From Rhodococcus sp. P1Y (GTDB taxonomy: Bacteria > Actinomycetota > Actinomycetes > Mycobacteriales > Mycobacteriaceae), in the NCBI RefSeq assembly GCF_003641205.1, contig NZ_CP032762.1:4030001-4094000 (forward strand): DNA of 64,000 nucleotides, given 5' to 3'. The stretch's first letter is position 1. Each line of letters opens with the position of its first letter. The position numbers and the translations under genes were made by a program. The notes under the pieces were generated by a model. That model had not been told where the DNA came from, ran no database searches, and worked only from the letters and a program-made list of their open reading frames with translations. Positions 40,384 through 50,477 of the stretch are shown in pieces.

Positions 40384-41864
40384 GTCGATGCCTTGCCTTG
40401 CCCTGCCCGGAAGTCGGTCCTCGAACGAAGAGCATCGAGAATCGGTCCGGCGAGCATGGTGACATCGCCGGCACCCATCGTGATCACGACATCACCTGGC
40501 ATGGCAAGGGCCGCGACCTGTTTGGCCACCAGAGACAGATCGGGCTGATAGTTGACGGGTTTGGTCACCGCGGAAGCAACCAAGGCACCGGTGACGCCGG
40601 GCAACGGCTCTTCACGCGCGCCGTAGACGTCGAGCACAACCACTTCATCGGCAATGCTCAGTGCGGCGCCGAACTCGTCGGCGAAGGTCTCGGTCCTCGA
40701 GTACAGGTGCGGTTGGAAGACCACGACGACGCGACCACGGCCTGCGTCGCCGGCTGCACCTGCCACGAGTTGCTGAGCGGCGTCGAGAACAGCCCTCACC
40801 TCGGTCGGGTGGTGTGCGTAGTCGTCGAACACCCGAATGCCGTGTTCACGACCTCGTATCTGGAACCGCCGGTGTACACCCCCGAAGCCTGCGAGCCCGG
40901 CCAGCATGTCCGTAACGTCGGCACCTGCCTGAACGCCTGCGGTGAATGCGGCCAGTGCATTCAACGCGGTGTGCCTGCCCGGCACCCCGAGACGCAGGGT
41001 TCGAGGTGATTCCTCGCCTGCAACGATCAGTTGCGCAACTCCGCCGACGTCTTCCGGCTCCCACTGCAACAGCCGTACCGCCATCTCGACGTCGCCGCTG
41101 TCCACCTCGGCCGACCCGTATCCGAGCACTCGAACACCCGGGAGATCGCGCGCCACCACACGACGAGCGAGGGCAGCGGAGCCTGGATCGTCCATGCACG
41201 CCACGAGCACGCCGCCCGGCCCGAGCAGCGCGACGAAGTCGTCGAAGACCTGTACGTAATTCTCGGCCGTACCGAAGTAGTCGAGGTGGTCTGCCTCGAT
41301 GTTGGTCACGATCACGACGTTCGGGGTGTACTGCAACAACGAGCCGTCACTCTCGTCGGCCTCGGCGACGAACACGTCACCACTGCCGTGATGCGCGTTG
41401 GTTCCCGCCTCGTTCAGCTCCCCGCCCACCGCGAACGACGGATCGAACCCGCAGTGCTGCAGGGCGACGATCAGCATCGACGTCGTCGACGTCTTCCCGT
41501 GTGTTCCGGACACAAGCAGTGTGCGGTAGCCCGTCATGAGCGATGCCAGCACCGTCGGCCGTAGAACGACGGGGATTCCTCGCCGCCTGGCCTCCACCAG
41601 CTCCGGGTTCGTCTTGGGTATCGCTGCGTGCGTGGTGACCACTGCAGTGGGCCCCCCTGGAATCAAGTCGAGCGCCGAAGCGTCGTGTCCCACGCGAACC
41701 TGTGCGCCTCTGGCGCGGAGCGCGAGCACCCCGCGGCTCTCTTTCGCGTCGGAACCGGACACCTGGCCGCCGCGCGCAAGCAGAATGCGTGCGATCCCCG
41801 ACATCCCGGCGCCGCCGATTCCGACCATGTGCACCCGTGCGAGCTCTGCCGGAAGCTCGGCCAT
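40380..41864 (-). CDS. murC: UDP-N-acetylmuramate-L-alanine ligase MurC
   Basis: Adds L-Ala to UDP-MurNAc, the first peptide step of wall precursor synthesis. The 494-residue length is typical. The Rossmann motif is [18 protein letters not shown], the ATP loop [13 protein letters not shown], and [13 protein letters not shown] and [11 protein letters not shown] follow. ATG 41864 is preceded by AAAGGACGGAC, a good ribosome site; GTG 41885, which overlaps murG by GTGA, is an alternative start adding 7 residues. Confidence 0.95.
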   Translation of the reverse strand: MAELPAELARVHMVGIGGAGMSGIARILLARGGQVSGSDAKESRGVLALRARGAQVRVGHDASALDLIPGGPTAVVTTHAAIPKTNPELVEARRRGIPVVLRPTVLASLMTGYRTLLVSGTHGKTSTTSMLIVALQHCGFDPSFAVGGELNEAGTNAHHGSGDVFVAEADESDGSLLQYTPNVVIVTNIEADHLDYFGTAENYVQVFDDFVALLGPGGVLVACMDDPGSAALARRVVARDLPGVRVLGYGSAEVDSGDVEMAVRLLQWEPEDVGGVAQLIVAGEESPRTLRLGVPGRHTALNALAAFTAGVQAGADVTDMLAGLAGFGGVHRRFQIRGREHGIRVFDDYAHHPTEVRAVLDAAQQLVAGAAGDAGRGRVVVVFQPHLYSRTETFADEFGAALSIADEVVVLDVYGAREEPLPGVTGALVASAVTKPVNYQPDLSLVAKQVAALAMPGDVVITMGAGDVTMLAGPILDALRSRTDFRAGQGKAST

Positions 41865-41881
41865 GTCCGTCCTTTCGCTCG

Positions 41882-43036
41882 TCACTTCGGTGACGTCTCG
41901 TTCTGTCGCCTCGACGCGATGTCGAGGACGATCCGTGCAACCGCATTCGCCGCGTCTCGATGCCCCGCTCCAGCAGCACCTGCCGACATACGTGCCAGGC
42001 GCTCGGTGTCGGTGATCAGTTCGACCACATCGGTTCCCACGAAGTCGGATGTCAGCTGCGCATCTGCTACGAGTATGCCGCCCCCGGCGTCGACCACGGG
42101 ACGTGCGTTCAGCTCCTGCTCACCGTTACCGTGCGGCAACGGTACGTACACCGCGGGCAGACCGGTCGCCGAGACCTCGGCAACCGTCATCGCCCCGGAT
42201 CGGCAGATGGTCAGATCCGCTGCGGCATAGGCGAGATCCATGCGGTTCAGGTAGGGCACAGCGACGTAAGGCGCCGAGGGTTTTGTTGTAGTGACCTCGA
42301 CCGAGTTCTTCGGTCCGTGTGCATGCAGCACCGAAATCCCGGCTGCAGCCAATTCCTGCGCCGCCCCCGACACGGCGTCGTTCAGCGACCGGGCCCCCTG
42401 CGACCCCCCGAACACGAGCAAGACCGGCCCCTCGGCGGGAAGTCCGAAGTGCTGTCGCGCCTCCGCCCTCGTGGCAGCGCGATCGAGCCCGGTGATCGTA
42501 GGACGCACCGGAATTCCTACCAGTTCTGCCTCGTCGCGCCCGCGGGCGTGCACGCCCGAACCCGACACCGCTGCGAGAACACGAGTCGCAACCCTTGCGC
42601 CGACCTTGTTGGCGATGCCAGCGCGCGCGTTCGCCTCGTGGACGACGATCGGAATCGATCGTGAGCGCCCGACCATCCGTTTCGCGGCGAGGTACGCGGG
42701 AAGCGCCACGTATCCCCCGAACCCGACCAGAACATCGGCGTCGACGTCGCGCAGCACAGCTCTGACGTCGCGCACCGAACGTAGGACTCGGCCCGGAAGT
42801 CGCAGCAGATCGAGCGAAGGCTTACGCGGAAGCGGGACCGGGGTGATCAGGGCCAGCTGGTAGCCACGGGCGGGAACGAGCGTGGTCTCGAGGCCCCGGG
42901 CTGTACCGAGGGCAGTGATGCGGACGGACCCGTCGAGTTCACGGAGCGCGTCGGCGACGGCCATCGCAGGTTCGATATGGCCTGCCGTCCCTCCACCTGC
43001 AACGACTACGGACAACGGTGTGGTTGGTGCATTCAC
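41882..43036 (-). CDS. murG: Lipid II synthase MurG (GlcNAc transferase)
   Basis: Membrane-associated GT28 glycosyltransferase that adds GlcNAc to lipid I to make lipid II. It has 384 residues: [21 protein letters not shown] (glycine-rich acceptor loop), [48 protein letters not shown] and [27 protein letters not shown] (donor-binding region). The GTG start overlaps the ftsW stop by 4 nt. Confidence 0.96.
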   Translation of the reverse strand: MNAPTTPLSVVVAGGGTAGHIEPAMAVADALRELDGSVRITALGTARGLETTLVPARGYQLALITPVPLPRKPSLDLLRLPGRVLRSVRDVRAVLRDVDADVLVGFGGYVALPAYLAAKRMVGRSRSIPIVVHEANARAGIANKVGARVATRVLAAVSGSGVHARGRDEAELVGIPVRPTITGLDRAATRAEARQHFGLPAEGPVLLVFGGSQGARSLNDAVSGAAQELAAAGISVLHAHGPKNSVEVTTTKPSAPYVAVPYLNRMDLAYAAADLTICRSGAMTVAEVSATGLPAVYVPLPHGNGEQELNARPVVDAGGGILVADAQLTSDFVGTDVVELITDTERLARMSAGAAGAGHRDAANAVARIVLDIASRRQNETSPK

Positions 43037-44586
43037 CGTCGATATCCTCGCCCATCGGTGTGTCGGCGCACGCCACCGGGTTGCTCCCGATCGCGGCGCT
43101 GGGGATCGAAGGGCCGCTGAGCAGTCCCGGAACGCTGAGGGCTGCCGGAACGCTGAGCAGTCCCGGAACGCTGAGGGCCGCCGGATCGCTGAGGGCTACC
43201 GGAACGGCCGATGCCGGTCGGCGTGGTCGCGGCGCCGGCACGGTCGCGCTCGGGTAGACGCCTACCCGCTGCCTCGCGGCTCTCCAAACGACGTCGATCC
43301 TCACGGTCGAGCGCGGGCCTCGTCGACTTGGACCGCGCTGCTGCGGCTCGAAGAGGTGAGAAAGAGGCAGGCATCGGTAGTCGGAGAATGCGGTCGAGAC
43401 GCGAATCCTGACCTGCGTGCAACGCCGCGATCGCTTCGGGCTCGTGCCGCGCCGCATTGGCGATGATGCCGAACATCAACAGTGTGATGGCGGTGGACGA
43501 CCCGCCGTAGGACACGAGTGGCAACTGCAGACCCGTCACGGGCAACAGCCCGACGACGTACCCGATGTTGATCATGGCCTGAGCGAAGATCCACGTGGTC
43601 GATCCGGCAGCAAGGAGGCGGAGGAAGGGGTCGACCGATCGCATTGCGATTCGCAGTCCGGCATAGACGAATAAGGCGAACAGACCGAGGACGGCCAGGC
43701 AACCGATGAAGCCGAGCTCTTCTCCGATGATCGCGAAGATGAAGTCGTTGTGCGCGTTGGGAAGGTAGCTCCACTTGGCACGACTCTGCCCGAGCCCGAC
43801 GCCGAACGGGCCGCCGTCGGCGAGCGAGAACTTGGCTTGATTCGACTGGTAGCCGAGCCCTTGTGGATCGTCTCCCGGGTTGAGCCACGCCTTGATGCGG
43901 TTCGATCGGTAACCGGCCGTGAAGGCCAATACCGTGGCGGCGGCGATACCTCCGGTCACGACGACCGCGAACAAGCGGGCGTCGAGACCGGCGAACCACA
44001 ACAGCGAGACAAGGATGATGCCGATAGCAATGGCGGTACTCAGGTTCGGCTGCAACACGACCAATCCGGCCATCAGCAACGCTGCCGGCACGAGAGGAAT
44101 GAGCAGCGACTTCAGGCTCGCGTGTTCACTTCGTCTCGACGCAAGTAAATGCGCGCCCCACAGGACCAACGTGACCTTCGCGAGCTCGGAGGGCTGAAAC
44201 GACACACCGGCAATGTTGAACCAGCGACGGGCGCCGTCCGCGCCCTCGGAACCGATTCCCGGGATGAGAACCATCATGAGCATGACGACGGATAGGCAGA
44301 AGAGCGGAAATGACAGCTTTCTCAAGACCCGCACCGGCACGCGCAGAGCAACGTAGAACGCCACGACCCCCAGCCCGACGCCGATCAACTGCTGGGTGAA
44401 CAACGAGTAGGCCGATCCATCGGTCGCGTACGCCTCTGCCGCCGAGGACGACAACACCATCACCAATCCGAGGATGGTGAGTAGGGCGGCAATCGTCACG
44501 ATCAGGTGGAACGAGGCCAGCGGCCGTCCCAACCACAATCCGATACGCGTACGTGGAGAGGTCTTCCCGTCCGGACCGCGAGACAT
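43033..44586 (-). CDS. ftsW: Septal peptidoglycan polymerase FtsW (SEDS)
   Basis: SEDS-family glycosyltransferase that polymerises lipid II at the septum with PbpB. The 517-residue protein has about 10 membrane helices and the family signatures [12 protein letters not shown] (catalytic Asp region family site), [13 protein letters not shown] and [27 protein letters not shown] long cytoplasmic basic tail after residue 400 contains five hexapeptide repeats. The ATG overlaps the murD stop by 1 nt (TGATG). The upstream frame is tightly packed, so it is co-translated with murD and murG. Confidence 0.95.
   Translation of the reverse strand: MSRGPDGKTSPRTRIGLWLGRPLASFHLIVTIAALLTILGLVMVLSSSAAEAYATDGSAYSLFTQQLIGVGLGVVAFYVALRVPVRVLRKLSFPLFCLSVVMLMMVLIPGIGSEGADGARRWFNIAGVSFQPSELAKVTLVLWGAHLLASRRSEHASLKSLLIPLVPAALLMAGLVVLQPNLSTAIAIGIILVSLLWFAGLDARLFAVVVTGGIAAATVLAFTAGYRSNRIKAWLNPGDDPQGLGYQSNQAKFSLADGGPFGVGLGQSRAKWSYLPNAHNDFIFAIIGEELGFIGCLAVLGLFALFVYAGLRIAMRSVDPFLRLLAAGSTTWIFAQAMINIGYVVGLLPVTGLQLPLVSYGGSSTAITLLMFGIIANAARHEPEAIAALHAGQDSRLDRILRLPMPASFSPLRAAAARSKSTRPALDREDRRRLESREAAGRRLPERDRAGAATTPTGIGRSGSPQRSGGPQRSGTAQRSGSPQRSGTAQRPFDPQRRDREQPGGVRRHTDGRGYRR
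43111..43200. repeat. Five 18-bp tandem repeats in the ftsW 3' end
   Basis: Units start at 43111, 43129, 43147, 43165 and 43183 and share the core CGCTGAG with alternating variants (...GCAGTCCC and ...GGCTGCC). In the FtsW frame they encode hexapeptides [24 protein letters not shown] and GTAQRP in the cytoplasmic tail. The exact 18-bp period keeps the frame whenever copies are gained or lost. Confidence 0.9.
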
Positions 44587-46079
44587 CAGGAGTTCCCGCC
44601 CGTGGAGCCGATCTCTGCTGCATCCAGTGACCGCACGGCCTCGGCGAAGCTGTCGCCTCGGTGTCCGTAGTCCACGAACATGTCGAGTGACGCCGCGGCG
44701 GGTGCGAGTAGAACGGTGTCACCCGGCTCCGCCCGTCGTGCCGCATCTCGTACCGCGCCACGCATCACGACATCAGCATCTTCCGCCACATGAGTCACAC
44801 CAGCATCGTCTCTCAGCGGATACGTCGCAACGGGAACATCCGGGGCGTGTCGCGCCAATGCCTGTGCGATCTGCGTCCCATCGCGGCCGATCACGACCGC
44901 AGCGACGAGCCGAGGAGCAACTTCCGCTACCAGTTCGTCCACGGACGCACCTTTGAGCAACCCACCGGCGATCCAGACGACACGGTCGTGGGCCAGCAGT
45001 GACGACCGCGCAGCATGCGGATTGGTGGCTTTGGAATCGTCGATGAACGTCACCCCGCCGACAGTCCTCACGACGGCTGCGCGATGAGGCCCGACCTCGT
45101 ACGTCCTCAGACCCTCCGCGACGGACTCGGGAGGTACCCCGACGGACCGGGCCAGAGCGGCCGAAGCCAGAGCATCCATCAGACCCGCAGGGCCGGCTGG
45201 AACCACGTCGCCGACCGACAACAGGTCGACGGCACTGCCGAACGCGTTGTCCACCAACCTGCCGTCGACGATTCCCAACTCGTTCCTGCTCGGTTCCCCC
45301 AGCCTGAAACCCACAACCCGATCGGCGCTCGCCGTCGGACCGAGCGCAGCCGCGCGCGCGTCGTCCAGCCCTACGACAGCGACACCGCCGGTCAGAGCGC
45401 GCGATTTGGACTCGACGTAACCGTCCATGCCGCCGTGCCAATCCAGATGGTCCTCGGCGATGTTGAGAACCACACCAGCAGACGGATGGACGGACGGCGC
45501 CCAGAAGAGTTGGAAGGACGACAGCTCGACCGCCAGGACCGCGGGGTGAGGTGTCGACCGCAGCGCGTCCAGTATCGGAAGCCCAATATTGCCGCAGGCC
45601 GCACTCGCGAGACCCGCCGCGTCGAGAATGGACGCCAGCATCGACGTCGTGGTGGTCTTACCGTTCGTTCCGGTGACCACCAGCCACTGTGTCGGCGGCC
45701 CGTACAGGCCGACACGGTCTATTCGCCAGGACAGTTCGACGTCGCCCCAGATCGGGATTCCTCTAGCTGCGGCGGCCGCGAGCAGCGGCGAGTCGGGTCG
45801 CAAACCAGGACTGGTCACTACCAGCGCAACGCCGTCGAAGGCGGTGTCGTCGGCGAGGAAGTCGCCTTGGCGGATCCCACCTACACCAAGCCCACGCGCT
45901 TTCTCCACGGCGGCTGGATCGGAATCGGTGACGATCACCTGCGCTCCGAGGTCGAGGAGCGGACCGACGGTCGCGAGTCCGGACACGCGCCCGCCGGCGA
46001 CGAGAACCGTCTTGCCCGCCAACCACGCGAGATCGTGCGACACGCCTGGCTCTTCGAATACGCCTGGCACCTCCGACAT
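44586..46079 (-). CDS. murD: UDP-MurNAc-L-Ala-D-Glu ligase MurD
   Basis: Adds D-Glu to UDP-MurNAc-L-Ala. The 497-residue protein has an N-terminal uracil-binding domain (VLVAGGRVSGLATVGPLLDLGAQVIVTD), the ATP loop VTGTNGKTTTTSMLASIL, ELSSFQLFW, NIAEDHLDWHGGMDGYVESK with the carbamylated-lysine region, and FIDDSKATNPHAA. It lies 6 bp after mraY. Confidence 0.95.
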   Translation of the reverse strand: MSEVPGVFEEPGVSHDLAWLAGKTVLVAGGRVSGLATVGPLLDLGAQVIVTDSDPAAVEKARGLGVGGIRQGDFLADDTAFDGVALVVTSPGLRPDSPLLAAAAARGIPIWGDVELSWRIDRVGLYGPPTQWLVVTGTNGKTTTTSMLASILDAAGLASAACGNIGLPILDALRSTPHPAVLAVELSSFQLFWAPSVHPSAGVVLNIAEDHLDWHGGMDGYVESKSRALTGGVAVVGLDDARAAALGPTASADRVVGFRLGEPSRNELGIVDGRLVDNAFGSAVDLLSVGDVVPAGPAGLMDALASAALARSVGVPPESVAEGLRTYEVGPHRAAVVRTVGGVTFIDDSKATNPHAARSSLLAHDRVVWIAGGLLKGASVDELVAEVAPRLVAAVVIGRDGTQIAQALARHAPDVPVATYPLRDDAGVTHVAEDADVVMRGAVRDAARRAEPGDTVLLAPAAASLDMFVDYGHRGDSFAEAVRSLDAAEIGSTGGNS

Positions 46080-46085
46080 AGCCGC

Positions 46086-47165
46086 TTACCCGCCGACTGC
46101 GGCGAGGTACTCGCTGTAGAACAGCGCCAGTCCGACCGCCGATGCGATTGCCGCCAGCAGCCAGAACCGGATTATCACCGTGGTCTCTGCCCAGCCTGCG
46201 AGTTCGAAGTGATGATGGAACGGTGCCATTCGGAACACCCTCCGCCGACTGGACCGGAACACCGCGACCTGAATGACGACCGAGGCAGCCTCTGCCACGA
46301 AGAGAGCGGCGATGACGACCATGATCAGTTCGGTTCGCGTGACAATCGACAGGCCCGCGATGAGCCCACCGAGCGCCAACGAACCCGTGTCGCCCATGAA
46401 TATTTTGGCCGGTGCCGCGTTCCACCAGAGAAAGCCGATGCACGCTCCCGCTGCAGATGCACAGATCAACGCCAGATCGAGAGGGTCACGAACGTCGTAG
46501 CAACCGGGACCTGGGTTGGTGGAACAGGCCTGCCGGTACTGCCAGAACGTGATGACCGTATACGCGCCGAGCACGAGGGTCATCGACCCCGCAGCGAGTC
46601 CGTCCAGACCATCCGTCAAGTTCACTGCGTTCGACCAGGCGGTGACCAGGAAGTAGCACCAGACGATGAATACCAGTGGCCCAAGACTGACCGTGGCGAT
46701 GTCCCGAACGTAGGACAGCTGCTGACTCGCAGGTGTCAACCCGTTCGGGCCCTTGAACTGAAGGGCGAGGATGCCGAAGAGAACAGCGGCGAACAGCTGC
46801 CCGACCAATTTGGCTGTCTTGTTCAAACCGAGGTTGCGCTGCTTGCGAATCTTGATGAAGTCGTCGAGAAAGCCGACGACGCCGAGCACGGTGGTCAGGC
46901 CGAGCACGAGCAGTGCCGACGCGGACGGGCCGTCGGCGTCGTAGCCGATTCCGATCAGGTGCGAACCCCAGTAACCGGCCCACAGGCCCGCGAGGATGGC
47001 AACACCACCCATGGTGGGTGTGCCTCTCTTCGACTGATGACTCGCGGGCCCTTCGACACGAATCTCCTGGCCGAACCCCTGCTTGGAAAAGGTCTTGATC
47101 AACACCGGGGTCAGCAGTATCGCCACTGCGAGCGCGATGCCTCCGGCGAAGAGAATCTGTCTCAC
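46086..47165 (-). CDS. mraY: Phospho-MurNAc-pentapeptide transferase MraY
   Basis: Polytopic enzyme that moves phospho-MurNAc-pentapeptide to undecaprenyl phosphate, giving lipid I. The 359-residue protein has 10 membrane helices and the signatures [30 protein letters not shown] (catalytic Asp pair region), [15 protein letters not shown] and [16 protein letters not shown] 47165 overlaps the murF stop as GTGA; an upstream extension in frame lies inside murF and is not coding. Confidence 0.96.
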   Translation of the reverse strand: MRQILFAGGIALAVAILLTPVLIKTFSKQGFGQEIRVEGPASHQSKRGTPTMGGVAILAGLWAGYWGSHLIGIGYDADGPSASALLVLGLTTVLGVVGFLDDFIKIRKQRNLGLNKTAKLVGQLFAAVLFGILALQFKGPNGLTPASQQLSYVRDIATVSLGPLVFIVWCYFLVTAWSNAVNLTDGLDGLAAGSMTLVLGAYTVITFWQYRQACSTNPGPGCYDVRDPLDLALICASAAGACIGFLWWNAAPAKIFMGDTGSLALGGLIAGLSIVTRTELIMVVIAALFVAEAASVVIQVAVFRSSRRRVFRMAPFHHHFELAGWAETTVIIRFWLLAAIASAVGLALFYSEYLAAVGG

Positions 47166-48700
47166 TGTGATTCCTCCGCTGTCATGATGTCCCTCTCCCC
47201 GTTTCCGGCGTCCGGCACAGTCTCGTTGTCGAGAAGGGCGTCCGCCACCGACCACAGCGCGACCGACTGCGATGCTTTCACCAATACGATGTCCCCGGGC
47301 TCGAGCTGATCGCGCAGAACCGCGATTGCCGATTCCTTGTCGGGAACCAACATCGATTCCTCACCCCAGGACCCCTCCATCACAGCTCCCTGGTGCATCG
47401 CCCTCGTCGGTCGCCCTGACTCGACGATGACGAGTCGGCTTACGTCGAGGCGAACGGCCAACCTACCGATAGCGTCGTGCTCGGTGACCGACTCCGGTCC
47501 TAGCTCGCCCATTTCACCTAGAACGGCCCAGGTACGCCGCCTGGATCCAGTGCCCGATCTGGACATCGAGACAAGGGCTTTCAACGCAGCCCGCATCGAA
47601 TCCGGATTGGCATTGTAGGAATCGTTGACGACGGTGACGCCGTCCGTTCGCGTGGAGACGTCCATCCTGCGCACCGATGCAGCGGACGAACCGGCGAGCG
47701 CAGACGAGATCTGATCGAGCGTCGCGCCGCACTCGAGAGCGACCGCGGCCGCGGCGAGTGCGTTTCCGACCTGATGCTCACCGTGGACGGCCAAGGCGAT
47801 GTCGATCGACCCCACGGGAGTCACCATCGTGAATCGAGCGCGCGCGTTCGCGTCGAGCGAGACGTTCTCCGCGCGGATGTCCGCCTCTGGGGACAGGCCG
47901 ACGGTCACCACACGCGCCGATGTTCTCGACCGCATCTCGAGCACCAGCCGGTCGTCGGCATTCAACACTGCGACGCCGCCGTCGGCCGCACTCGGAAGTG
48001 CTTCGACGAGTTCGCCTTTGGCCAGTGCGATTCGTTCTCGTGAGCCGAATTCACCCAGATGGGCAGTACCGACGTTGAGTACGACGCCTATCCTCGGCGG
48101 GGCTGCTCGCGCCAGGGCTGCTACGTGGCCGATGCCGCGGGCCGACAGTTCGAGCACGAGAAAATCCGAGGACTCGTCGGCACGGAGGACGGTCCACGGG
48201 TGTCCGAGTTCGTTGTTGAACGAGCCCGGCGGTGCTACGACCGCACCCAGCGGCCTCAGTACGGACGCGATCAAATCCTTGGTCGAGGTCTTTCCCGACG
48301 AGCCCGTCACCCCGAGCACCGTGAGGCCGGCATGCGCGGTCAGCTCCAGCGCAGACGCACGGGCCAAGGCACTGAGCGCGGTCAGTACAGCGGCGCCCGA
48401 GCCGTCGACGTCGTGTTCCAGTGCCATGGCACGGCCATCGTGCGGGACCGGTTCGACGACGATGGCTGGTACTCCGACCGGTCGAGCGGCAAGAACCACG
48501 GCCGCACCCGACGCGATTGCTGCGGCTGCGTGATCGTGCCCGTCCACCCGTGCACCAGGCAAGGCGAGGAAGAGTCCTCCAGCCGTCACCTTGCGAGAAT
48601 CGAACTCGACCGTTCCATCGACGAGACGGGTTGGATCGTCGACGTCGTGGAGCTGACCACCGACGATCTCGGCAATCTGCGCGATGGTCAGTGCTTTCAC
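47162..48700 (-). CDS. murF: UDP-MurNAc-tripeptide:D-Ala-D-Ala ligase MurF
   Basis: Adds D-Ala-D-Ala to complete the pentapeptide. The 512-residue protein has [15 protein letters not shown] and [16 protein letters not shown] at the N-terminus, the ATP loop [44 protein letters not shown] and [17 protein letters not shown]. It overlaps murE by the ATGA tetranucleotide at its start and mraY by GTGA at its end. Confidence 0.96.
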   Translation of the reverse strand: MKALTIAQIAEIVGGQLHDVDDPTRLVDGTVEFDSRKVTAGGLFLALPGARVDGHDHAAAAIASGAAVVLAARPVGVPAIVVEPVPHDGRAMALEHDVDGSGAAVLTALSALARASALELTAHAGLTVLGVTGSSGKTSTKDLIASVLRPLGAVVAPPGSFNNELGHPWTVLRADESSDFLVLELSARGIGHVAALARAAPPRIGVVLNVGTAHLGEFGSRERIALAKGELVEALPSAADGGVAVLNADDRLVLEMRSRTSARVVTVGLSPEADIRAENVSLDANARARFTMVTPVGSIDIALAVHGEHQVGNALAAAAVALECGATLDQISSALAGSSAASVRRMDVSTRTDGVTVVNDSYNANPDSMRAALKALVSMSRSGTGSRRRTWAVLGEMGELGPESVTEHDAIGRLAVRLDVSRLVIVESGRPTRAMHQGAVMEGSWGEESMLVPDKESAIAVLRDQLEPGDIVLVKASQSVALWSVADALLDNETVPDAGNGERDIMTAEESQ

Positions 48701-50298
48701 GAGCCGGCTCCTGCGTGTTCGGTGATCTTGCGATCGATGGCGGCGGCCAGCACGACTCTGTCGTCGAAGGGATACTTGACTCCGCCGATGTCCTGGCCGG
48801 TTTCGTGTCCCTTGCCCGCTATGAGAACGACGTCACCGTCCTGTGCCCACTCGACCGCATTCGCGATCGCCTCACCGCGTCCGGCGATTTTCCTGACCTC
48901 TCCGCGTCGGTCCGCCTCGACACCGAGCGCACCGGCTTCGACGGCGTCTCTGATCGCGGCGGGATCCTCGGAACGGGGGTTGTCGTCGGTGATCACCAAC
49001 AGGTCCGCTCCCGACGCACCAGCAGCACCCATCAGTGGCCGCTTTGCGCGATCGCGGTCTCCCCCGGCGCCGAGTACGACGGCTATCCGGCCCGTGGTCT
49101 GTTCCCGAAGGGTGTCGATGACGGCCTCCACCGCTGCCGGCTTGTGCGCGTAGTCCACCACGGCGAGAAACTTCTGGCCGCGCGAGATCCTCTGGACCCG
49201 ACCGGGAACGTCGACCTCCGCCATCCCACCGATCGCGCGCTGAACGTCGACACCTGCTGCGGCACACGTTGCGGCAGCCAGGATCGCATTCGCGACGTTG
49301 TACCGTCCGGGCAGTCTTATCGACGCCGGATGACTTTCTCCTGTGGGCTCGACCACGGTGAACGTTTGCGTCCCAGCTGGATCCTTCGACCAGTCCTTCA
49401 CCGACCAATCGGAGCTGAAGTTCACCGACACGGTCAGCAGGGAGGATCCGGCGTCGGCAGCGATGTCAGCCATACGCCGACCCCACTCGTCGTCGATGCA
49501 CACCACGGCCGATCGCGTGCTCACCCGAGAGTCCGCGGCGAACAGCCGACTCTTGGCCAGAAAATACTCCTCGAGAGTGCCGTGGTAATCCAGATGATCC
49601 TGCGAAAGATTGGTGAATGCACCGACCGCGAAGACCGTCCCGTCGACCCGTCCGAGCGAGAGCGCGTGACTCGAGACTTCCATGACCACCGTGTCGATTC
49701 CGCGCTCGAGCATCAATGCGAACAACGCGTGCAGGTGTGGTGCCTCGGGCGTGGTCAGGGCACTGGGGACTCTCAGGCCCGGGATCTTGGTCTCGATCGT
49801 GCCGATCAGGCCGGTCCGACGTCCTGCGGCGGTCAGCGCGGCTTCCAACAAGTAGGACGTTGTCGTCTTGCCCGACGTTCCCGTGATTCCGATGACCGTC
49901 ATCTTGTCCGACGGATTACCGTAGATCGACGCCGAAAGCAGACCGAGCACCGACCGCGGTCGCTCGTGGACGAGAACTGGCACCGGTAGCTGTGCGAACT
50001 GCTCGCGCACGAAGTCGAGGCCGACAGCATCGGTCAGGATCGCGGCGGCACCGCGCTCGACTGCGTCGGCTGCGAACGAGGCCCCGTGAGCCGAGGCTCC
50101 CGGGAGCGCGGCGAACAGGTCGCCGTCGAGAATTCCTTGGGCACGGAGATCCACGCCCGTGACGAGGCGGTGCGTTCCGTCCGACACCGGTTGGAGAGTC
50201 GCTCCCGCTACCGCGGCGAGATCCTCGACCGACGTCTGCGGTGGCCTCGACGGTCGGAACGAGGATCGCGCAGGCTGCGGTTCTGCTGGCACAGACAC
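48697..50298 (-). CDS. murE: UDP-MurNAc-dipeptide:meso-DAP ligase MurE
   Basis: Adds the third amino acid to the wall precursor. The 533-residue protein has DLRAQGILDGDLFAALPG, the ATP loop GITGTSGKTTTSYLLEAAL, MEVSSHAL, FTNLSQDHLDYHGTLEEY and the DDNPRSEDP motif, whose DNPR signature marks meso-diaminopimelate specificity, as expected for mycolata. GTG 50298 follows AAGGGAG by 6 nt; a longer frame to 50376 runs into the pbpB spacer. Confidence 0.95.
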   Translation of the reverse strand: MSVPAEPQPARSSFRPSRPPQTSVEDLAAVAGATLQPVSDGTHRLVTGVDLRAQGILDGDLFAALPGASAHGASFAADAVERGAAAILTDAVGLDFVREQFAQLPVPVLVHERPRSVLGLLSASIYGNPSDKMTVIGITGTSGKTTTSYLLEAALTAAGRRTGLIGTIETKIPGLRVPSALTTPEAPHLHALFALMLERGIDTVVMEVSSHALSLGRVDGTVFAVGAFTNLSQDHLDYHGTLEEYFLAKSRLFAADSRVSTRSAVVCIDDEWGRRMADIAADAGSSLLTVSVNFSSDWSVKDWSKDPAGTQTFTVVEPTGESHPASIRLPGRYNVANAILAAATCAAAGVDVQRAIGGMAEVDVPGRVQRISRGQKFLAVVDYAHKPAAVEAVIDTLREQTTGRIAVVLGAGGDRDRAKRPLMGAAGASGADLLVITDDNPRSEDPAAIRDAVEAGALGVEADRRGEVRKIAGRGEAIANAVEWAQDGDVVLIAGKGHETGQDIGGVKYPFDDRVVLAAAIDRKITEHAGAGS

Positions 50299-50477
50299 TG
50301 TGCTCCCTTCTGCTCGACTACGAACTTTGACTTCGACCCGCACGGGACTGCACAAACCCAGGCGGACAGAGCACACGGCGCTGCCGTCGGTCTCCGTGCG
50401 AGGGCCGACGAATCAGGTTACCGGCGAGTGGCCGACGGTCGAACCCCCGACCCATTGCTTCGCAGCGACAAAAACGG

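Noticed and set aside
43111..43200. CRISPR-like array
   Set aside because: The 18-bp units are contiguous without spacers and lie in frame inside ftsW, so they are a coding minisatellite.
45015..47309. 764-codon plus-strand open frame across murD and mraY
   Set aside because: Antisense to two clearly identified genes and spanning their junction; composition is Arg/Asp/Gln-rich noise.
48421..49989. 522-codon plus-strand frame opposite murE and murF
   Set aside because: Crosses the murE-murF junction antisense, with no protein-like features.
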